A stretch of DNA of 10,125 nt from an uncultured bacterium (lineage in GTDB: Bacteria; Bacteroidota; Ignavibacteria; Ignavibacteriales; Melioribacteraceae). The number at the start of each line of letters is the position of its first letter. Within the stretch, counting starts at the first letter, position 1. Positions 1 to 7,653 of this stretch are shown piece by piece. Position numbers and translations under genes: made by a program. Location: positions 1-10,125 of the forward strand of contig CALDDL010000198.1 in NCBI GenBank assembly GCA_937936675.1. Reading direction: 5' to 3'. The notes below the pieces were generated by a model, which saw nothing but the letters and a program-made list of their open reading frames with translations, did no database searches and was not told where the DNA came from.

Positions 1-16
1 TTATTATAATGGAAAG

Positions 17-80
17 AAAGATAGAAAATAACTTCCACTCTTTAAACTAAATATTAGACTTTAAGTCATTTTCTATCTTT
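17..80 (-). terminator. Long inverted repeat after the last gene, probable operon terminator
   Basis: Bases 17-34 and 63-80 are an inverted repeat that matches at 17 of 18 positions, including a perfect 13-base core (17-29 with 68-80). The 28-base centre can form a further small hairpin (47-50 with 54-57). It starts about 40 bases past the stop codon of the last gene, and on the minus strand the 3' arm runs into a pyrimidine-rich stretch (TTTCTTTCC). This fits a transcription terminator for the leftward operon. The stem is very AT-rich and the U-tract is interrupted, so it is not a textbook intrinsic terminator; an intergenic repeat element is the alternative. The rest of 1-121 contains no gene that I can support. 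Confidence 0.5.
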
Positions 81-121
81 TATAATACATTATTCTACTA
101 ATCCACTGACTTAGAAGCGAA

Positions 122-2503
122 TTAAATATTTTCGGTAAGTTTCCTTAATTCAATAGACTTTGTAAAAAATTCTTCCAAATTAAGTTCTTTCAAATAAACC
201 ATCCCATGAGCTGCTCTTACCCGAGGAATAGGATGGTGAATGAAAAAATCTTTCCCTAGACATAATCTTGTTGTATTATATTGCTCGACTTGAATTTTTT
301 GAGCTAATCGGCAGAAAGGTCCATCGATTTCCCAACTCGGAAAACTTGCATCCTTTTGAGAACCATAACTGTGCATAAATATATCTTCCATTATAGAAAA
401 TGAGTTTAAGCTAACCGGAATAAATAAGTTCGCTTCGGCAGGATGGAATCTATACCAAACATTTCTATAACCCCAAATACGCAGATTTGAAGTATCAGTT
501 TCTTTTTGATAAATTCGAAGAGCATCTGATGTAGCTTGCAAGACTTTATAATGCGTATCGGGTCCGCTCCCCTCAGGGTCTAATGCCACAGTTATTATTG
601 TCGGTTTAATTTTTCTTAATAAATTTAATATCGGAATTACATCTCTATCATGTTCCGGATTTTCTGTAAATACTTCTCCTTGATAAAATCCAAGTCTAAG
701 ATGAGAAACATGTTCTCGGTCGAATCCAAAATATGCCCATACTATTTCCTCTTCCCATTCTCTCAACATCCCTTTTAATTTCTGAACATGAGGAATATCT
801 TTTTTACCCGGATATTGGGTTGTAAAATAATTTATTAATTCGTTTACTCTATCACCTAAATAAATAAGATTATCTTCCTCGTATATTTCGATCATATTTC
901 TTAAAAGCCTCTTAGAGATCGCCTCTTGTTTTATTGTTCTGCTTTTTGCAGCTAAACCATCTAAATACAAATTTATGTCTCTGCTTTTCCCTTCCGAAAA
1001 AGAACGCGTAAAATATTTTGCTGTAAATTTATTCCTGAATTCATCATTTTCTAAATGTTTCTTTAATATCATCATTAATTCTAACATATAAGCATTTGTT
1101 ACTGCCGTAAATCCACTTGTCATTGTAGTGAAATGATGAGTATTAGAACTATTTCTTACTAAATGAATTATATACGGAAGATAACCGAGCATTATATCAT
1201 CATGATGAGGACCCGTATGAAGAATTATTTCGTTTTCAATTGTTCTTATCCCTTTATCAAATCTATTCAGAATCGCATCTTTAATTTCATTGCTTATTTC
1301 TTTAGCTTTCTTGCCAGTATGCTCCAGAATATATTTTCCGAATTTATCTTCTTTATAATCTTTTTCTGTCAGCTCATTTAATTCCTTATTCTTTTCGACA
1401 CAAAGATTTATTATTGCCCTCTCAATCGATGAATTCGATAATTTTTCTTCATTTTTAATATCTATAAAACGTCTTTCAAGAAGACGTAGAGCAGCTCCGT
1501 TTGTAAGATAGAATCGTGCATTTTTCAATTTCTGTAATACAGTTGCCGGATAATGATTTGTTGCAGATGATTGAATGGAATCTCTTAAAATATTTGACTT
1601 TGCTTCTCCTGCCGCTATAATAATTGCCACTGCATTCTCATTATATGTAATTGTATCTAATCCAATCGTAATTACATGCCTATGTCTTGCTATCTCTATT
1701 CCTCCCAAATCAGTTGCAGCAGCAGCTTGTGTCTCATAATTTGTAGCGATAAGTCTTGTAGTAGAATAGTGGTCACTTCCTTTAACATTAAATCCTATAT
1801 GCCCATCAGGTCCTATTCCTCCTAAGAAAAATCCAATTCCACCTAAATCTCTTATTTTTCTTTCATAATTAGTGCAAAATTCATCTACTAATTCTAATGC
1901 TTTTTTTTGAAGTCGCTCTTGTCTATTGCTTGCCCATCTGGTTCTTAATGATAAATCAACAATCTGATCAGGAAATATTTGTGCTAATGATAAATTATCC
2001 GGTCTTTCGATATCATTTACATTTATTAATAACGCTTTTCCCGGATGTAATTTTAAATTATTCAAGTAATACTTCTGTATATAGTAATAAAAACTATTGT
2101 GTTGGAATGAATCAATCGGATAAAATTCATCTATCTGAACAAACCAAAGACTTTTTGTATCAGGGTAAATTGAAGGGTCTATCTCAACTGATTCTAGAAG
2201 AGAAATAATTTCAGGCGAATCCCAATTATTAATTATTCTCGATACCCATCTTATAAAGTGTTCCGGAGTTTTGCCTGTCGGTAAGGATATGACTCCTCCC
2301 GGATTCGCTTGCACCCATTCGATAAATCTTAACGCAGTCATTTTACCTAGTTCAGGAAAATTATCCACCTGAATTACCGGTATTTTTTCTGTCGGTGAAT
2401 AAATTAATTTTTTACCTGACTTATTTAAATAGTAACCTTCTACTCTAGATATATCTTCTAAACTCAGTTTATCATATTTATAGCTTTGCATCTTCAATTC
2501 CAT
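122..2503 (-). CDS. NagB-like / PIG-L deacetylase-like fusion protein
   Basis: This 793-residue cytoplasmic protein has two parts. Residues about 40-345 resemble glucosamine-6-phosphate deaminase (NagB): a phosphate-loop motif LPTGKTP at 74-80, the IDE motif at 124-126 and GGIGPDGHIGFN at 228-239, which keeps the Asp and His of the NagB active site (D233, H235). The residue matching the catalytic Glu148 of E. coli NagB is Val240. After a charged linker, residues about 425-770 resemble PIG-L/LmbE zinc deacetylases: PHHDD at 432-436 corresponds to the family HPDD motif (metal ligands H433 and D436, base D435) and GPDTH at 647-651 supplies a likely third ligand, H651. Family knowledge says NagB turns GlcN-6-P into fructose-6-P and PIG-L proteins deacetylate N-acetyl sugars. 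A combined deacetylation-deamination step on an N-acetylhexosamine phosphate is my inference. A GGAG lies three bases before the chosen ATG; Met5 is an alternative start. It is the last gene of the operon. Confidence 0.85.
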   Translation of the reverse strand: MELKMQSYKYDKLSLEDISRVEGYYLNKSGKKLIYSPTEKIPVIQVDNFPELGKMTALRFIEWVQANPGGVISLPTGKTPEHFIRWVSRIINNWDSPEIISLLESVEIDPSIYPDTKSLWFVQIDEFYPIDSFQHNSFYYYIQKYYLNNLKLHPGKALLINVNDIERPDNLSLAQIFPDQIVDLSLRTRWASNRQERLQKKALELVDEFCTNYERKIRDLGGIGFFLGGIGPDGHIGFNVKGSDHYSTTRLIATNYETQAAAATDLGGIEIARHRHVITIGLDTITYNENAVAIIIAAGEAKSNILRDSIQSSATNHYPATVLQKLKNARFYLTNGAALRLLERRFIDIKNEEKLSNSSIERAIINLCVEKNKELNELTEKDYKEDKFGKYILEHTGKKAKEISNEIKDAILNRFDKGIRTIENEIILHTGPHHDDIMLGYLPYIIHLVRNSSNTHHFTTMTSGFTAVTNAYMLELMMILKKHLENDEFRNKFTAKYFTRSFSEGKSRDINLYLDGLAAKSRTIKQEAISKRLLRNMIEIYEEDNLIYLGDRVNELINYFTTQYPGKKDIPHVQKLKGMLREWEEEIVWAYFGFDREHVSHLRLGFYQGEVFTENPEHDRDVIPILNLLRKIKPTIITVALDPEGSGPDTHYKVLQATSDALRIYQKETDTSNLRIWGYRNVWYRFHPAEANLFIPVSLNSFSIMEDIFMHSYGSQKDASFPSWEIDGPFCRLAQKIQVEQYNTTRLCLGKDFFIHHPIPRVRAAHGMVYLKELNLEEFFTKSIELRKLTENI

Positions 2504-2516
2504 ATCTCCGATTTTT

Positions 2517-4553
2517 CTATTTAGTTATTTTAAATATTTTTGCTCTTTTTGAACCAATCGTAAAATCAATTCTATTATTTTCTATTTTGTAATTTCCACC
2601 GTCTATAAGTTCATCTATTTTGTATTCACTCCCTATATTCAATAGATTATCAATCGTAATATTATTTTCCTCTTCACTTTCAGACTCATTGAAAATTGTG
2701 TAAAAGATTCCTTCAGATAAATCATCTCCAAATCGTTCCAATTGAAATATATTTGAATTTGTTTTTGCTAAAGTTATCGGTTCCCAGCCTGCTGAAGCGA
2801 GTGATTTAATTATAGGAATATATTTTTTAAAGAATGGTCTTCCGGATTCATATCTGTTTTTATCCTGCCAGTAAGGATCGCTCGAAGCATCTGTACTAAA
2901 GAATGATGGAAAAAATCCATATACAGCTAAACGTTCAAAATACTGTTGATAACCAACAAACGGCGGCTTTGTAAATACTTCTTCATTCATTCCTTCGTTA
3001 AGCAAGAAAACAATCGGCTTCCTGAAAGAAATTGCTCTTCTATTTTGCAAAAGTAATCGGTCATAATCGCTCGGTCTATTCCAATTAAATTCCGCACCAA
3101 ATAAATCCAATATCCCGGCTGCGAATGGAGTGCCATTAAATCCATTTCCCATTGTTAGCTTACCTTTTAGATGCATCTCATCGGCGATTTTTTTCATCAT
3201 TTCATATTCGCTTGAGTAATTCCATATTGCCGGCTTCGGTTCTACTAAACTTGATGAAAAAGTTAAGGGATAATCGGTTGTAATAAAATGACTTCTATTA
3301 TAATTAAGATCATTATGCCAATTCCATTCCATAGAATCAAAATAGATTCCGTCAACATTCATCTTAATTGCCGGGTCAATTTCGGTATCACGGACATATT
3401 GATATCGGTTATAACCTTGCAATTCCGGATCAACATTAGTTGTAATGCTTACTGCCCATCCTGTCTCAAACCAGGGAGTGTTTAATCTTCTTGCATGAAA
3501 TTTATTACGAGAATCTAATGTTGCTGAATTATAGAGATAAGCAGAATCTTTTGAAGTAACCGTTTCTCTTCCGATTACTTCTTCATAAGTGGCATCAAGT
3601 TTTTTAATCGGGATTTGAATGTCCCACGGTTCAGTATATTGAAAACTATAAACATTCTTAATCCGGTCGGCTTCAATAGTTGATTTATTTTCTAATCCCG
3701 GGTCACTACTTCCCCAAAAAGTTTCGTGGAATGCAAATCCAAAATCTTCAAATTCATCAATTGTATTTAACTGTGTAAACGGTAACCAAATTCCTTCAAA
3801 TTCAACTCGTTTCTTAAAATAAATAGCATTAATTTCATAATACTTTGAAAGTGCACTTCTAAAATTCCATTCAACGTCATGATTAAATAACTGCATTTTA
3901 AAAAATGAACGATTAGGAAATTTTTTGGTTTCTTTTGAAATTCCCAAATCGAACTCAGCAGTTATTCCCCTGTCGGTTTCAAAATTTAATCGATATATAA
4001 TCGGAAGCCCCATATCCACTCCCCAACCATATCCCATTCCATCAATGTTAACTGATGCTAATGGATAAAAAGATATTTGTCCTCTCCCAACTTTATCTGA
4101 ATATCCTCCTGAATGATCTTTTTCTTTATTAAAAGCACCGTCAGGCGGTGGTACACCTATCATTTCAACATAATTATTATATTCAATCGCCGAGGATATT
4201 TGAAGTGTTTTATTTAAATCATTATTCCAATATCCGTTACTAAATTTTACCGGGAAATTTATTCTTAGTGTCACGACTAAATCTTCATCATCTTTATTTA
4301 TTATCTCCCCATTCAGTTCGATAAAATTATGATACTTAAGAAAAGACAAAACCACTTTTAATTTCTCGTTACCATACTCCTTAATTATGCTTAATGAATT
4401 TTCGTTTACTTTTACTTCTTTCATCGAAGCGTAATTTTTATTCTGAGGAGTTAAAACACTCACATCAGCATTATTAATTAATTCTAACCATTTCTCATTC
4501 TGTCCAAATAAAGATACTGAACAGAAAAAAACAACCAATATAAATTTTTTCAT
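2517..4553 (-). CDS. Secreted protein of unknown family, glycoside-hydrolase-like
   Basis: The product has 678 residues. It begins with a typical signal peptide: two lysines, a hydrophobic stretch (about residues 4-16), then a probable signal peptidase I site near Gly17-Gln18. There is no lipobox, so it should be periplasmic or secreted. Residues about 25-250 look beta-rich (a sugar-binding or mutarotase-like sandwich). Residues about 250-590 carry features of a TIM-barrel hydrolase, notably DGIYFDSMEWNW at 401-412, a strand end with acidic residues D406 and E409, and further acidic candidates near E488. The last ~80 residues look like the beta-sandwich that ends many amylase-like enzymes. 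It is rich in Trp, Tyr and Phe, as expected for glycan binding. I do not recognise a named GH family. The start at 4553 follows the permease stop by two bases; the open frame continues upstream to 4787, but that extension is out-of-frame permease sequence with no signal peptide. Role inferred from context: release of an amino sugar from a polymer or glycoconjugate. Confidence 0.8.
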   Translation of the reverse strand: MKKFILVVFFCSVSLFGQNEKWLELINNADVSVLTPQNKNYASMKEVKVNENSLSIIKEYGNEKLKVVLSFLKYHNFIELNGEIINKDDEDLVVTLRINFPVKFSNGYWNNDLNKTLQISSAIEYNNYVEMIGVPPPDGAFNKEKDHSGGYSDKVGRGQISFYPLASVNIDGMGYGWGVDMGLPIIYRLNFETDRGITAEFDLGISKETKKFPNRSFFKMQLFNHDVEWNFRSALSKYYEINAIYFKKRVEFEGIWLPFTQLNTIDEFEDFGFAFHETFWGSSDPGLENKSTIEADRIKNVYSFQYTEPWDIQIPIKKLDATYEEVIGRETVTSKDSAYLYNSATLDSRNKFHARRLNTPWFETGWAVSITTNVDPELQGYNRYQYVRDTEIDPAIKMNVDGIYFDSMEWNWHNDLNYNRSHFITTDYPLTFSSSLVEPKPAIWNYSSEYEMMKKIADEMHLKGKLTMGNGFNGTPFAAGILDLFGAEFNWNRPSDYDRLLLQNRRAISFRKPIVFLLNEGMNEEVFTKPPFVGYQQYFERLAVYGFFPSFFSTDASSDPYWQDKNRYESGRPFFKKYIPIIKSLASAGWEPITLAKTNSNIFQLERFGDDLSEGIFYTIFNESESEEENNITIDNLLNIGSEYKIDELIDGGNYKIENNRIDFTIGSKRAKIFKITK

Positions 4554-4555
4554 TT

Positions 4556-5416
4556 TTATTCCGCCATTAAATAAATTGCAATTATTGCTAAAACTATTCC
4601 TACTGTAAAATGTATCTGGGGCATTACGCCATAAATTATTAACGATAATACTATTGTAATTACAGGTGCTAATGAAGTCATAGGTACGACAATAATTGCT
4701 TTGCCATAACGAACTGCATACACAAGACTTAAGGCACCGATGGCATTTAATATTTGAATAGCAAATGCGAGATATGGTCCATCCCACCCATAATTTATCG
4801 GTAAAGAAAAATCAGTCATATAAATCGCTACCGGGACTAACATTATTGCAGTAATCATCATATAGAAAAATATACTTTCTGCATCCATAAATTGATTGGA
4901 TTTTTTCATTATGAATGCCTGAATTCCCCAAGCTATAAACACCATAATCGCTAATAATAACCATAACCACCCGTCAGTACTGTCGGTTGCATTAGTTGTA
5001 AATGAAAGTAGAAAAATCGCTATTAAAGCAAATAAGATTCCTACCCAACCTCTTTTTGAAGCTCTTTCTTTTAATATTGTTACAGAGAGGACAATAGTTA
5101 AAACAGGATAAAGAGAAATAAATGGAAATACTAAATAGGCCGGTCCAAATCTAAGTGCTTGAAATAGAAGCAGTTGACCACCTGCACCCGTTAAACCTAC
5201 TAATCCTGCATATATTATAGATCTCGAATCTAACTGAATTTTCCAATTAACTTTCTTTAATGCAAAAAGAGAACATGGTATCATTGTTAATGCCCAGACT
5301 GAATAACCTAATGTTGCAGGGAATCCATTCTTCTCCGGAATCTCAATTAATGCACCCCATACTCCCCAAAAAAGAGTTGTCAATATTGAATAGAAAAGCC
5401 ATTTTTTTTCTTTCAT
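4556..5416 (-). CDS. EamA/DMT-family permease
   Basis: This 286-residue membrane protein is hydrophobic throughout, with about ten predicted transmembrane helices, the usual size and layout of the drug/metabolite transporter superfamily. The two EamA repeats can be seen directly: LRFGPAYLVFPFISLYPVLT in the first half matches VRYGKAIIVVPMTSLAPVIT in the second, each followed by a hydrophobic helix pair. The first repeat has the common LKERAS loop after this segment; the second has YGVMPQ instead. The family exports or imports many small metabolites, so the substrate cannot be read from sequence. Its place between the aldolase subunit and a secreted hydrolase suggests uptake of the sugar released outside, as DMT-type sugar permeases do in some bacteria. 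The ATG is preceded by a good ribosome site (GAGGG, five-base spacer). Confidence 0.88.
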   Translation of the reverse strand: MKEKKWLFYSILTTLFWGVWGALIEIPEKNGFPATLGYSVWALTMIPCSLFALKKVNWKIQLDSRSIIYAGLVGLTGAGGQLLLFQALRFGPAYLVFPFISLYPVLTIVLSVTILKERASKRGWVGILFALIAIFLLSFTTNATDSTDGWLWLLLAIMVFIAWGIQAFIMKKSNQFMDAESIFFYMMITAIMLVPVAIYMTDFSLPINYGWDGPYLAFAIQILNAIGALSLVYAVRYGKAIIVVPMTSLAPVITIVLSLIIYGVMPQIHFTVGIVLAIIAIYLMAE

Positions 5417-5421
5417 TATTT

Positions 5422-5426
5422 CCCTC
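5422..5426 (-). promoter_or_regulatory. Ribosome binding site of the permease gene
   Basis: GAGGG on the minus strand lies in the 12-base gap after the gatZ-like stop codon (TAG), five bases before the ATG at 5416. It fixes the permease start and shows that this gene has its own translation initiation. Confidence 0.75.
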
Positions 5427-5428
5427 GA

Positions 5429-6715
5429 CTAATATCCGCAACTTTTTGAATATTTATCTAATACTTCTTTTATCTTACTTTTTATAATCTCTTTCGGATT
5501 ATTTTCTATCTTCCGAGATGCTACTTCTGAATATTGATTAGGAAGAAATTGACTTATTAAGATTTCGGGAATATGAATTTTTGAAAGATTTGCTATAAGC
5601 TTATTGACTGAATTCATTATCTCAGGTTCATTCCAATAATAACGCAATCGATCACTATAACTATAAATAAGATTAATTCTATCCTCCGGTTTATAATGCT
5701 CTTTCCAATATTTATTGTTTTTGTATAAAACATTTGTCAACATAGAAGTTACTTCTGATCTAGAATCAATTAGACCCGATTCAAAAAGTATCTCTTCAAT
5801 ATTCTCAAGCCCAATTAATGCCTCACGATATGCATAAGTGAGCCACGGTCCCACTTTTAAGATTGAATAATGATTCTTTACTAATTGTTTCAGAGATTCT
5901 TCCGGTTGGAAATCAGTAGAATGTGCTTCATATACAATTTTATATAAATTATTTATAAAGTTTACCTGTTCTTTAGCTTTACTTATCTCAAATATATCAA
6001 CTGAGTCATTATTGAACTCCACTCCCGGTTGGACAACAATTGCCGCAATCTTTTCTTTTACATCCGATAAACCAATTTCGTTAAGATATTTATTAGTATA
6101 AAATAACGTCATTTCGATTGATTCTTTCGAAGTTATATGAATTATCTCGTTATTACTTTCATCTGTAATCTTAGCACCTCCCGGCGGAGGTACATCTGAA
6201 CCTATAATATATATCTTTTCAACGGATGATTTATTTTCGGCAATTTCAATAAGTTCAGCAGCACGTTTGGATTTAGTTTTTATTTCTTCTTCTTCACTAT
6301 CGAAGTTTTCATTTCCAAGGAACATACTCGTATCAATATGTAATTTTTCAAACCCCGCTGCCGAATAAGCAGCTACTTGATCAGAGGCATTTTTCATTGC
6401 TGTAGTAGAATCCATCTTTTGCCAAACATTCGGTCCAAGATGATCACCCCCCAATATTAAGTTATCCAAAGGAAAGTTTTTCCTACGAGCTATTTCATAA
6501 ATATATTCACGGAAATTACTTGGAGTCATCCCTGTGTATCCGCCAAATTGATCCACTTGATTAGAAGTAGATTCAATTAATAACGGATAACCTTTAGTGA
6601 GGGAATGTTCAAACGATGCTTCTATAACCATAGGATGAGCTGAACAAATTGAAAATATACCTCTTTCTTCTCCACGTTTATTCGCTTCTAAAATTTCGGT
6701 AATTCTTTTTATCAT
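5429..6715 (-). CDS. gatZ: GatZ/KbaZ-family tagatose-1,6-bisphosphate aldolase subunit
   Basis: The 428-residue product is close in length and motifs to E. coli GatZ/KbaZ (about 420-426 residues). Visible family motifs are CSAHPMVIEA at 24-33, ESTSNQVDQFGGYTGMTP at 48-65, GGDHLGPNVW at 89-98, PPPGGA at 176-181, EAHSTDFQ at 263-270 and LKVGPWLTYAYREAL at 286-300. D91/H92 and H265 are candidate metal or substrate contacts. In enteric bacteria GatZ is needed for full activity and stability of the catalytic subunit GatY, and the complex splits tagatose-1,6-bisphosphate into dihydroxyacetone phosphate and glyceraldehyde-3-phosphate. No GatY/KbaY is seen in this window, so it may be encoded elsewhere or this protein may act alone. 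The start overlaps the pfkB-like stop by four bases and no Shine-Dalgarno is seen, which suggests translational coupling. Symbol given for family, not proven orthology. Confidence 0.92.
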   Translation of the reverse strand: MIKRITEILEANKRGEERGIFSICSAHPMVIEASFEHSLTKGYPLLIESTSNQVDQFGGYTGMTPSNFREYIYEIARRKNFPLDNLILGGDHLGPNVWQKMDSTTAMKNASDQVAAYSAAGFEKLHIDTSMFLGNENFDSEEEEIKTKSKRAAELIEIAENKSSVEKIYIIGSDVPPPGGAKITDESNNEIIHITSKESIEMTLFYTNKYLNEIGLSDVKEKIAAIVVQPGVEFNNDSVDIFEISKAKEQVNFINNLYKIVYEAHSTDFQPEESLKQLVKNHYSILKVGPWLTYAYREALIGLENIEEILFESGLIDSRSEVTSMLTNVLYKNNKYWKEHYKPEDRINLIYSYSDRLRYYWNEPEIMNSVNKLIANLSKIHIPEILISQFLPNQYSEVASRKIENNPKEIIKSKIKEVLDKYSKSCGY

Positions 6716-7653
6716 AAATTTGCTGCGGAGTGTATTTTTATGAATTCTAATAGTTCATTTATATTTGGTGCGGAATCGGAGCCGCCCATTTTAGTGCATG
6801 CCAGTGCACCACTTGCCATTCCATAATCTAAACATTCTTCGATTGATTTTTCATTCAATAATCCATATATAAAACCTGCATTAAAACTATCTCCGGCACC
6901 CGAGGTATCTATTGGAACAATTTTGTAAACCTTTTTATCATATTTATTCCTATTTATATGAGCACTTATCCCATCTCTCCCCTTCTTTATAATAATATTA
7001 TTTCCATGTATCGATAAATATTCTAATGCTTCCTCTACACTTCTCTTTTTACTTATTAAGATTGCTTCATTTTCATTAGGAAGGAAATAATCCACATAAG
7101 GAAGAACCTCTAGTATATCATCTTCCCATCTTTCTGATGGATCCCAGCCAGGATCAAACGATGTAATTAATCCAAACTCTTTTGCTTTCATAAACATTTC
7201 TTTACATCCGGATCTCATTCCGGGTTGTAAATAATAAGAGGCAAAATGAATATGTCTCGCTTCTGATAAATATTCGTAATTAATATCTGATACATTAAAA
7301 GATTCCATCGCACCCATATAAGTAACCATTGCATAATCAGATGGAAATGTCATTGCAATGGTTATCCCTGTACTGCTTTTATTGTCTCTTATTATTCCCT
7401 CTAAATTCACATTAGCTTTTTCCAATCCGGATAAAACAACTTCTCCAAAATGATCATTACCTATTTTTCCGATAAAACCAACTTGCAACCCGAGTTTCGA
7501 TAAATTAGATGCAAATATCGCAGAAGCACTTCCCATGGTTAATAACATATCGGTCGCTATTTTTTCTTTACCTAATTCTACTAATTCTGGAATACCTTTG
7601 AGAATTATATCTGCATTTAACTCCCCTATAACTACCGAATCAAATTTTTTCAT
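6712..7653 (-). CDS. PfkB/ribokinase-family sugar kinase
   Basis: The 313-residue protein has the normal length and both signatures of the PfkB family: the N-terminal GxxxN-type start (VVIGELNADI, 7-16) and the Gly-rich region 41-70 ending GKIGNDHFG, and the C-terminal DTSGAGDSFNAGF at 249-261 that forms the anion hole with catalytic base D255. It transfers phosphate from ATP to a sugar hydroxyl in the cytoplasm. The gene beside it encodes a GatZ-like protein, so tagatose-6-phosphate 1-kinase is the best contextual guess. However, the N-terminus looks like the ribokinase/adenosine kinase branch rather than the LacC/FruK branch, so phosphorylation of a free (amino) sugar is a real alternative. 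Start and stop each overlap the neighbouring gene by four bases (ATGA), and only a weak GGAA precedes the ATG. Confidence 0.9.
   Translation of the reverse strand: MKKFDSVVIGELNADIILKGIPELVELGKEKIATDMLLTMGSASAIFASNLSKLGLQVGFIGKIGNDHFGEVVLSGLEKANVNLEGIIRDNKSSTGITIAMTFPSDYAMVTYMGAMESFNVSDINYEYLSEARHIHFASYYLQPGMRSGCKEMFMKAKEFGLITSFDPGWDPSERWEDDILEVLPYVDYFLPNENEAILISKKRSVEEALEYLSIHGNNIIIKKGRDGISAHINRNKYDKKVYKIVPIDTSGAGDSFNAGFIYGLLNEKSIEECLDYGMASGALACTKMGGSDSAPNINELLEFIKIHSAANL

Noticed and set aside
5..86. TATAAT hexamers at 5-10 and 81-86 on the plus strand as promoters
   Set aside because: No convincing -35 element and no plus-strand gene follows; such hexamers are expected by chance in AT-rich intergenic DNA.
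1163..1381. Plus-strand ORF of 72 codons
   Set aside because: It is antisense to the fusion gene; the phenylalanine-rich product is a reflection of the AT-rich lysine/glutamate codons on the other strand.
1897..2208. Plus-strand ORF of 103 codons
   Set aside because: It is antisense to the well-supported NagB-like domain, with no ribosome site or recognisable domain.
3288..3485. Plus-strand ORF of 65 codons
   Set aside because: It is antisense to the secreted protein gene and has no coding features of its own.
4554..4787. Upstream extension of the secreted protein gene (78 extra codons)
   Set aside because: It lies entirely within the permease gene in another frame and gives a Cys/Asn/Ser-rich sequence without a domain. 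Starting at 4553 gives a clear signal peptide right after the permease stop.
5260..5487. Plus-strand ORF of 75 codons
   Set aside because: It spans the gatZ/permease junction in antisense and has no recognisable domain.
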